Below, in pieces: positions 8,469 to 17,049 of a DNA stretch of 64,000 bases. The notes beneath the pieces are model-generated. The model made no database searches. It was not told the origin of the DNA and worked only from the letters and a program-made list of their open reading frames with translations. How positions within the stretch are numbered: the first letter of the stretch is position 1; every line of letters begins with the position of its first letter. A program made the position numbers and the translations under genes. Source of the stretch: Acidimicrobiales bacterium (lineage in GTDB: Bacteria; Actinomycetota; Acidimicrobiia; Acidimicrobiales; Acidimicrobilacustridaceae); the NCBI GenBank assembly GCA_025455885.1, contig JALOLR010000001.1:257441-321440 (forward strand), written 5' to 3'.

Positions 8469-9817
8469 TTGGGCTGGTCCTCGGCAGATCGGGTTCGAGC
8501 GGGTGACCGGCTACCAGGCGAGGATGACCGATGGCCCTCCTCGGCCCAGACGGGGAAAGCCGACGCTTCCTTGGCGAATCGGCCACTCGAGGTCGAGGCT
8601 CGAGTGTTGGATGGTGCGGTCTCCCGCTCCAGCATCAGCCTGTGGAGTTCGTCTGCCCGGTGCTCCCAAGTGTTGGCGCGGGCAAAGCGTATGGATGGAG
8701 TCGAACGTGTGCCCTCCGTCAGCGCCTCTTGGATGGCTGCGGAGAAGGAGTCGGCGGTCTTTGCGACGCGGACGGGCGGGGAAAGGGCGCGACATGCCGC
8801 AGAGTCGAAGGCGACCACGGGCAGCCCGTAGGCGCTGTACTCATAGACCTTCGTCGGGTTCACGCCGTCGCTGATCGGCCCGGCGACGAACGGGACCAAC
8901 CCGACGTGGGCGGAGCTGAGGAGAGCGATCTTCTCCGCTTCGGTCACCGTGCCCTTCACCTCGACATTGGGCAACAGTCGTAGCGCGGCAACGGTTGCCT
9001 CGGAGTTCACTCGCCCGGCGATGACGAACCGACAATGAGCAAGGCGCTCAGCAACTCCGGCCAAGAGGGAGGCGTCGAAGCGCCAGTCGACGGTGCCCAC
9101 GTAGACGGCGAGAGGGGGCCCAGCAGGGGCAGGCCGGTTCTTGACGATCAGGGCGTCCGACACGGCGTTTGGGAGCAGCCCGGCAGCAAGCCCGCGTCGC
9201 TGAAGCTCCTCGACGAGGCTCGGCGCTGTAGCCAGAAGGAGATCTGCCATGCGGGCCACCCGGGCTGTCGTCTTCCATACCGCGTTGGCGTCACCTTCGA
9301 AGATGGGGTCGATCACCTCGATGCCTCTGAGCACCCCGCGCCTGGCCTTAGCCCAATCCGAGAAAGCTCCCATCGTGTAGGTCCAGTACGACGTGACACC
9401 GATCGTGTGAAGCAGCCGATCCAGACTCCGGTCGTTCAACAGGGCAGCGACCCCGGGTCGCCTCCTGCGGAGCGCCTCGTACCCGCGACTCAATGACTGC
9501 GGGACGACTTCCACTCCACCGACCTGCCCGACGAGCCGTAGTCGGGGCCTCAGTCGGTGGAGGCGAGGGTCGGCGGGAGCGTCGTCAGCGCACACGTAGA
9601 TGACGCGGCGATGCCTGGCCAAATGCTGGCTGAGTTGGTATTGGCGAGATTCCCCGGCCCAGTACGGCCCTGGAAAGTGCATGACCACCGGAAGGCTGTG
9701 GCTCTTGGCCCCGACCGTCTTCTCGAAAGGTGCTTCGCTGTGGGGCGCTGAGATGGCGATGCCTACGGATGGCTCCCGCCCGATCGCAGACTGCGCAACC
9801 GCTTCTTGACCATTCAC
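8465..9817 (-). CDS. Glycosyltransferase (GT4/GT1-like)
   Basis: A GT-B glycosyltransferase of about 450 residues. The N-terminal part shows VVMHFPGPYWAGESRQYQL, where a glycine-poor acceptor loop replaces the usual GG. The C-terminal part has LAVYVGTVDWRFDASLL, CRFVIAGRV, VEVKGTV and a donor motif DGVNPTKVYEYSAYGLPVVA, typical of proteins with a KxxEYxxxGxPVV signature. The GTG at 9817 is chosen because it forms a GTGA overlap with the stop of the upstream gene; the frame extends to 9904 but that stretch lies inside the upstream coding sequence. The C-terminal 50 residues are low in conservation and rich in Ser/Arg. The sugar is unknown. Confidence 0.82.
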   Translation of the reverse strand: MNGQEAVAQSAIGREPSVGIAISAPHSEAPFEKTVGAKSHSLPVVMHFPGPYWAGESRQYQLSQHLARHRRVIYVCADDAPADPRLHRLRPRLRLVGQVGGVEVVPQSLSRGYEALRRRRPGVAALLNDRSLDRLLHTIGVTSYWTYTMGAFSDWAKARRGVLRGIEVIDPIFEGDANAVWKTTARVARMADLLLATAPSLVEELQRRGLAAGLLPNAVSDALIVKNRPAPAGPPLAVYVGTVDWRFDASLLAGVAERLAHCRFVIAGRVNSEATVAALRLLPNVEVKGTVTEAEKIALLSSAHVGLVPFVAGPISDGVNPTKVYEYSAYGLPVVAFDSAACRALSPPVRVAKTADSFSAAIQEALTEGTRSTPSIRFARANTWEHRADELHRLMLERETAPSNTRASTSSGRFAKEASAFPVWAEEGHRSSSPGSRSPARTRSAEDQPK

Positions 9818-11691
9818 GTGACGACCACGCCCGAGCCGGCGCTCAGTCGCATAGGTGGGGGTCCGAATCTCCGAAGCGCGTAGCTCGCCATGCCGCGCAG
9901 GCATGCTCTCTTCTCGCTCGCCGGCTCCGGTCCCACCACGACCCGATGTAACTGCCGGAGCGCGAGATCGAGTGCTGACTTTTGGCCCCCATACTTCCGG
10001 TATGTCTCCAACATGTTCCGAGTCGACAGGTACGCGGTTACTCGGCGACGTTCGGGATCCTGTCCACCAGCCCGTTGGCTGGCTCTGTGGTCACCCGAGA
10101 CAGCGACACGCCAGCCGCTGCTCCTGAGTCGGAGGCCGAGGTCAACATCCTCTCCATAAAGAAAAAAGCGATCATCGAACCCGCCGATCTCGATCAGCGC
10201 GCCCGTCCTCCCGACGAGCACGGCACCATCGAGCCAATCGACGTCGTGAAGACCGAAGTCGTAGGTTCCAAAGTGGAACGCCCCGCCTCGGTGAAATCCG
10301 CCGCCGCCGCTGAAGAAATCGCCCTCTGGACTGAAGAGCACCGGGCCGATCAGCGCCAGGCCGGGCTCCTGAATGATCGCGGCGCTGAGTTCGAGAAGTG
10401 CAGTGCGTGAGATGCAGGCGTCGTGGGTGAGGAGTACGGTGACTTGCCAGTTGTGCGCTTCAGCATATTCCAGTCCGCGATTCATCCCAGCGGAGTAGCC
10501 GAGGTTGACGTCGGACGACCAGATTTGGTAGTCCGTCCGCGGGGGTGAGGGGCAGGAAGCGGCACTGATGATGATGGCGATCTGGGATGCCGAGAACCCC
10601 TCATTGACCAGCAAGTCAGCTTGCTGGGTCGCTAGCCGACTATCCCGATAGGCCAGAATAATCACCCCGACCTTGTCGGCCAGGGATTCCGGGACGATCT
10701 CTCGGTCGCCTGCAAGGTGCGCCGCCTTGCCGGCCTGCATGAAATCGACTTCCGGTGAGCGCGGACGGCCGGGGCTCGACCTCGTCGGCTTTCCAAGAGG
10801 CACGTGTTCAATGACGCGCTTTAGGGCCCTATCTCCTCCGTCAACCCACTGTTTCGGAAGCCAGTCTGAGGTCCGGGCTCTGCGCCAAAATCTGCCCAGC
10901 TGTTGCCTAGCACCCTCCGGTGAGTCGAAGTCGAAGTACCGAGGCGCTGTCGCCAGGAGTGCCCGCTGCGTTGGATTGAGGCTTTCTGGCGAGCGGACAA
11001 TCACGCTCTCGCCAGTATGAGGTACGATACCGAGCGATCTCATGTTGAAGATATGAGTCTCGGAACGGTGTCTGGGGCGGTCGAGTTCCGCATGAGAGAA
11101 GGATGCGTACTTCTGGCCGACTGATAGCGCCTCTTCCAGATAGGTGAAGTGGGAGCCCGCGTCAGCCAGATGCAAGGCGGGGATGGTTGCCCGCAGTTCA
11201 CTTGGAGTGCCGAGCGCTCCGACTCGACAGGCTCGGGCTGCGGTCCAGGGATCGAAGAGCTCCCAATTGGCACGCCAGAAGCATGACCGTTGCGATAGAG
11301 CCGCGGTATCGAAAGGACGGAGCCGAAGATGCTCGAGCATGTTCGGATCGGGAATCTCGTCAGCATCGGCGATAATCGCGATGTCCTCTGGGTCTGCGTC
11401 ACCCAAGCCTCTGAGGATCGCGTCGCGCTGAAACCTCTCAGCTGCCCAGCGATCAGGGATCGGAGGTGGGAGATCCTCTACCACAACATGGTTGATTCGG
11501 TTGACGTGACGGGAGAAGCGATTGCGGTTCTCTTCGAAGTGGAGTGGTTTCGCTAGGCCGCTAAAGGTTCGGGTGGCTTCCACGAGCACGAACCGGTGAA
11601 CGACAGAGGAAAGATGGTCGAGCCGGAACTCCAAGAGGTCGAGCTCGGTCGAGAATGTGAAACAGTCGAAGATCCGGGAAACGCGAGTCAA
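9814..11691 (-). CDS. GT17-GT2 fusion glycosyltransferase
   Basis: A 625-residue two-domain enzyme. Residues 1 to about 290 resemble family GT17 (beta-1,4-mannosylglycoprotein N-acetylglucosaminyltransferase-like): FDCFTFSTELDLLEFRLD, FVLVEATRTFSG, KPLHFEEN and the metal site IADADEIPDP at 107-116. Residues 341 to about 600 are a GT2 domain: VGVIILAYRDSRLA, NLGYSAGMNRGLEYA, LLTHDACIS as the DxD-like segment, and FFLYGEDVDLGLRLR as the catalytic ED region, like rhamnosyltransferases. It overlaps its neighbours by 4 bp on both sides. Two catalytic domains on one chain suggest two successive sugar additions. The base composition looks less GC-rich than that of the housekeeping genes further right. 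Confidence 0.83.
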   Translation of the reverse strand: MTRVSRIFDCFTFSTELDLLEFRLDHLSSVVHRFVLVEATRTFSGLAKPLHFEENRNRFSRHVNRINHVVVEDLPPPIPDRWAAERFQRDAILRGLGDADPEDIAIIADADEIPDPNMLEHLRLRPFDTAALSQRSCFWRANWELFDPWTAARACRVGALGTPSELRATIPALHLADAGSHFTYLEEALSVGQKYASFSHAELDRPRHRSETHIFNMRSLGIVPHTGESVIVRSPESLNPTQRALLATAPRYFDFDSPEGARQQLGRFWRRARTSDWLPKQWVDGGDRALKRVIEHVPLGKPTRSSPGRPRSPEVDFMQAGKAAHLAGDREIVPESLADKVGVIILAYRDSRLATQQADLLVNEGFSASQIAIIISAASCPSPPRTDYQIWSSDVNLGYSAGMNRGLEYAEAHNWQVTVLLTHDACISRTALLELSAAIIQEPGLALIGPVLFSPEGDFFSGGGGFHRGGAFHFGTYDFGLHDVDWLDGAVLVGRTGALIEIGGFDDRFFLYGEDVDLGLRLRSSGWRVAVSGDHRASQRAGGQDPERRRVTAYLSTRNMLETYRKYGGQKSALDLALRQLHRVVVGPEPASEKRACLRGMASYALRRFGPPPMRLSAGSGVVVT

Positions 11692-12935
11692 CTGCCCGAC
11701 CTTGCTGACGTTGGCCGGGGGAGGGGGTCTATGGTCTGAGACACATACGAAAAGTCCGGGAGCACTGTGGACGAAGCGAGCGCCTCTTGAATGTTGTCGC
11801 CCGGGAACGGAATTGAGGGTCCAACACGGAAATGAGCGGCACCCTCGACAGCGTCAACGATTCCAGGGCTACATGCAAAGAGGTCGACTCGATATTCGCC
11901 GGGTAGTAGCCAGGGTTGGACCATTCGGAGGGTGACAACATGGGTCTCCGAGGGTTCGAGCCAGAGGCCGATGAGGCGGGAGTCGCACTGGGCGATCACG
12001 GTGCCCTTGCTGTCGACGATATGGGCGGAGACGAAGTAGGGAGCGGTCGCCTCCGTGGTAGGGGTGACGGTGAACCGCACCCCCTTGGGCGAGGTGGCCT
12101 TGTCGGGATCCCCGACCACGACAACATCATCGATGTGAAGCACTGCCTCAGGGCTGCGGCGTCGTTGTTGCGGACGGTCGGTCCTTATCGATCCGATGTA
12201 GGCGTCCGCTGCTTCGATCACTGCACCGTCGAACGCAAGCGCACCGTCCATGAGGAGGATGGCCCGATCGCAGAGCTGGGTGATGGAGGCGAGCTGGTGG
12301 CTGACGAACAGCACCGTGCGCCCGTCGACGGCGACGTCGTGCATCTTGCCGAGGCACTTCTTCTGGAACTCCTGGTCGCCGACCGCCAGAACCTCGTCGA
12401 CGAGAAGGATCTCGGTCTCGAGGTGCGCGGCGACGGCAAACGCCAGGCGCACGTACATGCCGCTGGAGTAGCGCTTCACCGGGGTGTCGAGGAACTTCTC
12501 GACGCCGGCGAAGTCGACGATGGCGTCGAACTGGCGGTCAATCTCCTTGCGGCTCATGCCCAGGATCGACCCGTTCAGGTACACGTTCTCCCGCCCCGTG
12601 AGTTCGGGATGGAAGCCCGTCCCGACCTCGAGTAGCGACCCGACCCGCCCCCACAGGTCGATGCGGCCGGCGGTGGGGCCGGTGATGCGGGTGAGCAGCT
12701 TCAGCAGCGTGCTCTTGCCGGCGCCGTTGCGGCCGATCACGCCGAGCACCTCGCCCTGCTTCACCTCGAAGCTCACGTCGCGTAGCGCCCAGAAGTCCTC
12801 GCGCTCGTTGCGTCGGAACGGGTGCTTCGCTCGCTCCAACGCCACCTGGGCCAGGGTGACGTGGTCGTTGGTCTGGTGGCGGATCGTGTAGGCCTTGCCC
12901 AGGCCCTCGACGCGGATGGCGACGTCAGATGACAT
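11688..12935 (-). CDS. Wzt-type polysaccharide ABC transporter ATP-binding protein
   Basis: The 415-residue ATPase of a polysaccharide exporter. Walker A GRNGAGKS at 68-75, Q-loop region GSLLEVGTGFHPELTG, ABC signature YSSGM at 156-160 and Walker B ILLVDE at 176-181 are all intact. Residues 265-400 form an extra beta-rich domain (VRFTVTPTTEATAPYFVSAHI, ETHVVTLRMVQPWLLPGEYRVDLF) matching the Wzt C-terminal domain, which in characterised O-antigen systems binds the modified non-reducing end of the glycan. It overlaps the Wzm permease gene upstream by 11 bp and the glycosyltransferase downstream by 4 bp. Energises export of a lipid-linked polysaccharide across the cytoplasmic membrane. Confidence 0.92.
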   Translation of the reverse strand: MSSDVAIRVEGLGKAYTIRHQTNDHVTLAQVALERAKHPFRRNEREDFWALRDVSFEVKQGEVLGVIGRNGAGKSTLLKLLTRITGPTAGRIDLWGRVGSLLEVGTGFHPELTGRENVYLNGSILGMSRKEIDRQFDAIVDFAGVEKFLDTPVKRYSSGMYVRLAFAVAAHLETEILLVDEVLAVGDQEFQKKCLGKMHDVAVDGRTVLFVSHQLASITQLCDRAILLMDGALAFDGAVIEAADAYIGSIRTDRPQQRRRSPEAVLHIDDVVVVGDPDKATSPKGVRFTVTPTTEATAPYFVSAHIVDSKGTVIAQCDSRLIGLWLEPSETHVVTLRMVQPWLLPGEYRVDLFACSPGIVDAVEGAAHFRVGPSIPFPGDNIQEALASSTVLPDFSYVSQTIDPLPRPTSARSGS

Positions 12936-13785
12936 CGGCGAACTGCCTCTCCATGCGACTGAAGATCACCGTGCCGACGGCCAGCACCAGGAGCGACACG
13001 CCGATGGCGTAGGCCGCCAGTGCCGCCGACGGCCGGGGGGTGCCGATGAGCGACCAGCGCATCCCCTCCAGCAGGCCCGTCAGCGGGTTCAGCTCGATCA
13101 GCCACTGGGCGTCGGCGGGCACGTCGGCCAGCGTGTAGGCCACCGGGCTGGCGAACAGCAGGAACTGCACGGCGACCGGCAAAATGTAGGAGATGTCGCG
13201 GTAGCGCACCATCAGCGCCCCGGCGGCGAGGCCGATCCCGAGGCCCAGAGCGACGACCATCAGGAACCACAGGGGAAAGGTGATGAACCCCAGACCGGGG
13301 CGCACCCCGGTGACCCCCAGGAGCACGAGCAACAGGGCCAACGACACGACCGCATCGACCATGGTCGAGAGCACGGTGGAGATCGGCAGCAACAGCCTGG
13401 GGAAGTACACCTTGCCGACCAGCTGGGCGTTGCCGACCAGCGAGCCGCTGGCCCGGTTGGTCACCTGACTGAACGCCGTCCACGCCACCATGCCGGCCAG
13501 GGTGAACACGTAGTACGGGACGTCGGGCGACGGGCTGGGGAGGTCGGCCACCCCGCCGAACACGAAGGTCAGGATCCCTGCCGCCAGCAGCGGTACCAGG
13601 ATCACCCAGATCACCCCGAGGGCGGTCTGGCGGTAGCGCAGCGTGATGTCGCGCGCTGCGAAGCGCACCGTGAGCTCGCGGAACGACCACAGCTCCTTCG
13701 GCGACGCGGGCAGCCACGAGCGTCGCGGCTTGATGGTGATGAGGGGCGGGGGGGCCACCGAGGCGGTCACGGAATCGCTGGACAC
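12925..13785 (-). CDS. Wzm-type polysaccharide ABC transporter permease
   Basis: A 286-residue ABC-2 family membrane protein with about six hydrophobic segments: GVIWVILVPLLAAGILTFVFG, YYVFTLAGMVAWTAFSQV, VVSLALLLVLLGVTG, FLMVVALGLGIGLAAGAL, VQFLLFASPVAYTL and AYAIGVSLLVLAVGTVIF. The N-terminal ARDITLRYRQTALGVIW motif is the usual cytoplasmic entry of Wzm/TagG-like permeases. It begins with GTG at 13785, 43 bp after the sugar transferase, and overlaps the ATPase gene by 11 bp. Together they form the export pore for the polysaccharide made by the surrounding enzymes. Confidence 0.92.
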   Translation of the reverse strand: MSSDSVTASVAPPPLITIKPRRSWLPASPKELWSFRELTVRFAARDITLRYRQTALGVIWVILVPLLAAGILTFVFGGVADLPSPSPDVPYYVFTLAGMVAWTAFSQVTNRASGSLVGNAQLVGKVYFPRLLLPISTVLSTMVDAVVSLALLLVLLGVTGVRPGLGFITFPLWFLMVVALGLGIGLAAGALMVRYRDISYILPVAVQFLLFASPVAYTLADVPADAQWLIELNPLTGLLEGMRWSLIGTPRPSAALAAYAIGVSLLVLAVGTVIFSRMERQFADVI

Positions 13786-13828
13786 GAGGCCTGGAGTCTA
13801 CGACCGGGAGGGCGCGGGGTCGACGACC

Positions 13829-14524
13829 TCACCGGGGGCCGAAGCAGCGCCGCCACAGCACCGCCGGGGTGCGCACGAAGATGTCGAGGTCCATGCGCAG
13901 CGTCCACTCGTCGACGTAGCGCAGGTCCAGCTCGGTGTACTTGCCGAAGTCCGGGTCGGTGTGCCCGTCGAGCTGCCACAGCCCGGTGATCCCCTGGGGC
14001 ATCAGCTCCCGGCGGCGCAGCTCGTCGGGGAACTGGGCGGCCTCGGCGGGCAACGCCGGACGGGGCCCGATGATGCTCATCGTCCCTTCGAGGACGTTCA
14101 CGAACTGGGGGAGCTCGTCGAGGCTCGTGCGGCGCAACCAGCGGCCCGACCGGGTCACCCGGGGGTCGTCGGCCACCTTGAACAGCGGGCCCCGACGCTC
14201 GTTGACGTGGGCCAGGTCGGCCTTGCGCCGCTCGGCGTCGCGCACCATCGTCCGGAACTTGTAGATGGTGAACAGCCGCCCGTCGCGCCCCAGGCGGGTC
14301 TGGCGGAAGATCACCGGTCCGCCGTCGTCGAGCCAGATCATCACCGCGATGGCGGCGAAGAGCGGCGAGAGCACCACCAGCACCACCGCCGCCACCACCA
14401 CGTCGAACAGCCGCTTCACCCACAGCCGCACCGTGCGCTTCGGGGGCCGGCGCAGCACCGGGCGCACCGACGGGACGACCGACGGTGCCGAGCTCTCCAC
14501 CGCCGTTCTCTCGACTGCGCTCAC
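13829..14524 (-). CDS. Polyprenyl-phosphate sugar-1-phosphate transferase (initiating)
   Basis: A 231-residue bacterial sugar transferase (WcaJ/RfbP C-terminal type) that loads the first sugar phosphate onto undecaprenyl or a related lipid phosphate. After a cytoplasmic stretch it shows [19 protein letters not shown] (membrane hairpin), [45 protein letters not shown] and [11 protein letters not shown], the full family signature. The GTG at 14524 is preceded by AGGAG at 7-nt spacing, so the longer frame to 14602 is unlikely. As first gene of the minus-strand operon it makes the lipid acceptor extended by the glycosyltransferases and exported by Wzm/Wzt. Confidence 0.92.
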   Translation of the reverse strand: MSAVERTAVESSAPSVVPSVRPVLRRPPKRTVRLWVKRLFDVVVAAVVLVVLSPLFAAIAVMIWLDDGGPVIFRQTRLGRDGRLFTIYKFRTMVRDAERRKADLAHVNERRGPLFKVADDPRVTRSGRWLRRTSLDELPQFVNVLEGTMSIIGPRPALPAEAAQFPDELRRRELMPQGITGLWQLDGHTDPDFGKYTELDLRYVDEWTLRMDLDIFVRTPAVLWRRCFGPR

Positions 14525-14569
14525 CGTGTCTCCTGGTTCCCGGGCGGGGGTCCTGGGCTCCCGTCGCCG

Positions 14570-14575
14570 ACAGTA
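14570..14575 (-). promoter_or_regulatory. Candidate -10 box of the polysaccharide operon
   Basis: On the minus strand TACTGT (TANNNT form) lies about 45 nt upstream of the GTG of the sugar transferase gene, leaving a short leader that contains the AGGAG ribosome site. No convincing -35 box is visible. Confidence 0.4.
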
Positions 14576-14647
14576 GCCGTGCCCCTGGCATCGGCACGCC
14601 ACTCCCGGGTCCTGTAACGGAGAGTTCTCGCGACGTCCTCCCGGACG

Positions 14648-16144
14648 TCACCCCGCCGGCGCCCCCGCCCCCGGCGTCGCCGCCTCGAACGCGGTGCGCA
14701 CCGCCGCCACCGCGTCGTCCACCGGCATCCGAGGCAGCGCGATGGCGGGCACCGTCTCGCAGAGCGCGGCGAGCACGTCGAGGGCGCCGGTCACCGCGAA
14801 CGTCTCCGCGAACGTCGAGCGCAACAGCTCCACCAGGGCGTCCACCGGGGCGAGGGGCGTGGCCACCGGCGTGTCCTCCGGGTCGGCACCGTCGGGCCGA
14901 CCCAACAGCACCAGCAGCGTCGGGGTGCCACCCGACGACACCGTCCCCAGCCGCGTCGGCACCACCCGCTCCTTGGCCACCCGCTCGTCGCCGGCCGGCT
15001 CGAGCCCCAGCAACCGCTGGGAGTCCACCGACAGATCCAGCGCTTTCGGATACGGCGCCACCCGGCCGGTGCCGGGGTCGAGCAGCACCAGCTCGTCGGT
15101 CACGTAGGCGAACCCGGCCTGCACCAGCGCGGCGGTGAGCGTGCTCTTGCCGCGCCCGCTCTCCCCGGCGACCACCACCACCCGGCCGTCGCGCTCCACC
15201 GCCCCGGCATGCCACAGCACCCGACCGGTCGACCCGGCGATGGCCACCAGGTTCAGCTGAGTCATCAACGTCTCCAGCGCCTCGGCCCCGTCGGCCGCCG
15301 CCGACACCACCTGGCCGTCGAGCACCACCCGCCACCGCCCCCCGGACGAGGGCGGCACCAGCCATGCGGTGTGCTCGGCGTCGTCGGGATCGGCCTCGTC
15401 GTCGTCGCCGGGCGCCTGCCCGTCGCCCGGGGGCGTGCGGGGGAGCGGGGCCAACAGGTCCTCGGTGGCGGCGGCCACGGCCTCGTCGCTCGTGCGCACG
15501 ACGAGGGTCGTGCCCGCCAGCCCCACCGGGCCCACCGTGTGGACCCCGTCGGTGCGGGCCAGGAGGCGCTCCACCGTCGGGGCCCACCGCTGCCGGCGAG
15601 CGGCGCGGGGGTCGCCCGGGTCGGGCTGACCGGGCGAGCGCGTCGGGGGAGGCTCGGGGGGCGCGTGGCTGCCCGCCGGGTGCACCAGGCCCTCGGCCCG
15701 GAACGACGTCAACGCGTCGGTCACGTCGGCGCGCAGACGGTCGGCGTCCACCCCGGTCTCGTCGTGGAGCAGCGCCACGAGGTCGTCGACGCTGCGCCGC
15801 CCGTCCACCGCGTCGAGGATCAGCCCGGCGCTCGGGTTCAGCACGTGGCACACCGAGGTCGCCCGGTCGAACACCACCAGGCGATCGCCGACCACGGCCC
15901 GCAACGGGTGCGGGTTGGGCACCAGCACGTCCGTCGGCCCCGGGGGCCGGAGCGGCTCGTTCAGCGAGAAGGCACGCACCCCGGTCCCGTCGCCGCAGCC
16001 GACGCACGGCGGGTCCCGGCGTGCGCCGTCAGGGGCGGCGGCGGAGGTCGGGCCACCACGCAGACGATCCCGGAGCCGGTCCCACACGCCGGCGAGTCTG
16101 ACGGGCGCGGCCGCAGCCGGTCCACCCGCCGGGAGGCGACCCAC
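14648..16144 (-). CDS. PqqD domain-HprK-like kinase fusion (copy A)
   Basis: A 498-residue cytoplasmic protein. Residues about 80-155 form a PqqD-like winged-helix domain (VVGDRLVVFDRATSVCHVLN, then RSVDDLVALL and ALTSFRAEGLV), the fold that binds peptides in PQQ and lasso-peptide systems. Residues about 310-490 resemble the HPr kinase/phosphorylase P-loop domain: WHAGAVERDGRV, Walker A GESGRGKS at 327-334, then a TDE segment at 349-351 in place of the HprK ADD. A CVGC pair at 47-50 could bind metal or redox partners. A 100-residue middle section with an acidic linker separates the domains. It is divergent from a Tat-exported protein gene 93 bp away and sits directly upstream of the polysaccharide operon. 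The phosphate acceptor is unknown. Confidence 0.8.
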   Translation of the reverse strand: MGRLPAGGPAAAAPVRLAGVWDRLRDRLRGGPTSAAAPDGARRDPPCVGCGDGTGVRAFSLNEPLRPPGPTDVLVPNPHPLRAVVGDRLVVFDRATSVCHVLNPSAGLILDAVDGRRSVDDLVALLHDETGVDADRLRADVTDALTSFRAEGLVHPAGSHAPPEPPPTRSPGQPDPGDPRAARRQRWAPTVERLLARTDGVHTVGPVGLAGTTLVVRTSDEAVAAATEDLLAPLPRTPPGDGQAPGDDDEADPDDAEHTAWLVPPSSGGRWRVVLDGQVVSAAADGAEALETLMTQLNLVAIAGSTGRVLWHAGAVERDGRVVVVAGESGRGKSTLTAALVQAGFAYVTDELVLLDPGTGRVAPYPKALDLSVDSQRLLGLEPAGDERVAKERVVPTRLGTVSSGGTPTLLVLLGRPDGADPEDTPVATPLAPVDALVELLRSTFAETFAVTGALDVLAALCETVPAIALPRMPVDDAVAAVRTAFEAATPGAGAPAG

Positions 16145-16165
16145 GAATCCTTACTCAGGAAAGAG

Positions 16166-16194
16166 TCGAACCGGCTCGGCAGTCCGTCTAGCAT
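16166..16194 (+). promoter_or_regulatory. Candidate promoter of Tat-exported protein A
   Basis: TCGAAC (16166-16171) and TAGCAT (16189-16194) are separated by 17 bp. The predicted transcript would start near 16201, leaving a leader of about 37 nt with a TAGGAG ribosome site. Confidence 0.45.
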
Positions 16195-16237
16195 CCCTGC
16201 TGCAGGGCCTCGTCCGATCCCCCGTAGGAGCCCCCTG

Positions 16238-16849
16238 ATGTCCGAGACCACGCCCGAGGCGCCCCCGCACCCGGGTCCGTCCCGCCGCACCGTCCTCAAG
16301 GGCGCCGCCGTCGGCGCCGGCGCGCTCTGGGTCACGCCCACCGTGCTGTCCCTCGGCGCCACCCCCGCCGCCGCCAGCCCCGCCGGCTGCAACATCTGCC
16401 TCCCGCCAGCCAACCAGCTGATCCCCCTTGCGGTGGGGAACGGGACTTCTCTGGTCGGCTGGACGAACCAGGCGAACATCGAGGCAGTGGGCGGGGTGTT
16501 CCGGACGTCCAACTTCTTCACGCAGGGCTCGGCCCGATTCGTCCCCCCGGATTTCACCACGGAGTGCATTGCTCGCTTCGCCAGCCAGACCCCCGTCGAC
16601 CTGACCCTCGCGGCGAATCTCACTGCGCCCGGCAGCCCCTCGTCGGTGACCGTCACCTTCTACAGCACCCCAGGTGGCGTCGGAACGCCCGTCGGTTCCC
16701 CGATCACCATCGCGAGCAACACAGTTCAATCGGCCAGTGGCCCCATACCCCCGGGGGCGGTCAGCCTCCGCGTCACGATGACCACAGGCTTCTGGTTGTT
16801 CGCCAGGGGTACCGTCGACAACATCACGCTGACCGTCGGTACCTGCTGA
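16238..16849 (+). CDS. Tat-exported Cys-rich beta protein (copy A)
   Basis: A 203-residue secreted protein of unknown function. The signal has twin arginines at 16-17 (SRRTVLKG), a hydrophobic core ending in LWVTPTVL at 30-37, and a likely cleavage after the Ala-rich ATPAAAS near residue 47. The mature part is Thr/Ser/Gly/Val-rich with alternating hydrophobic strands, suggesting a beta-sandwich, and has cysteines at 51, 54, 110 and the very last residue 203. The ATG has TAGGAG eight bases upstream. It is divergent from a PqqD-HprK kinase gene; a second similar pair lies downstream, so the two proteins probably work in the same system. No enzymatic motif was recognised. Confidence 0.8.
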   Translation: MSETTPEAPPHPGPSRRTVLKGAAVGAGALWVTPTVLSLGATPAAASPAGCNICLPPANQLIPLAVGNGTSLVGWTNQANIEAVGGVFRTSNFFTQGSARFVPPDFTTECIARFASQTPVDLTLAANLTAPGSPSSVTVTFYSTPGGVGTPVGSPITIASNTVQSASGPIPPGAVSLRVTMTTGFWLFARGTVDNITLTVGTC

Positions 16850-16857
16850 CGAAGCGA

Positions 16858-16935
16858 TGGTCGGGGAGGGGAGATTCGAACTCCCGGCCTCCTGCTCCCA
16901 AAGCAGGCGCGCTAACCAAGCTGCGCCACTCCCCG
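16858..16935 (-). tRNA. tRNA-Pro (anticodon UGG)
   Basis: A 78-nt minus-strand cloverleaf. The acceptor stem CGGGGAG pairs with CTCCCCG, followed by an A discriminator and an encoded CCA. The anticodon stem CCTGC/GCAGG closes a 7-nt loop TTTGGGA with anticodon TGG. The T arm GGGAG-TTCGAAT-CTCCC is perfect. It lies between the two kinase/Tat-protein pairs. Confidence 0.97.
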
Positions 16936-17036
16936 GACCGCCCGAGCGTACCGGCCCGCCGAAGCACCCCTTGATCCGTCGCCGGACGCGGATCCAACTC
17001 GCCCACGGGCGGGATGGGCGGCGCCGCAGCGGCGTC

Positions 17037-17042
17037 TAGCGT
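17037..17042 (+). promoter_or_regulatory. -10 box for leaderless kinase B transcript
   Basis: TAGCGT (TANNNT) lies 7 nt before the ATG of kinase B, and no ribosome site is visible, so transcription probably begins at or next to the start codon. Confidence 0.55.
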
Positions 17043-17049
17043 CGCCACG

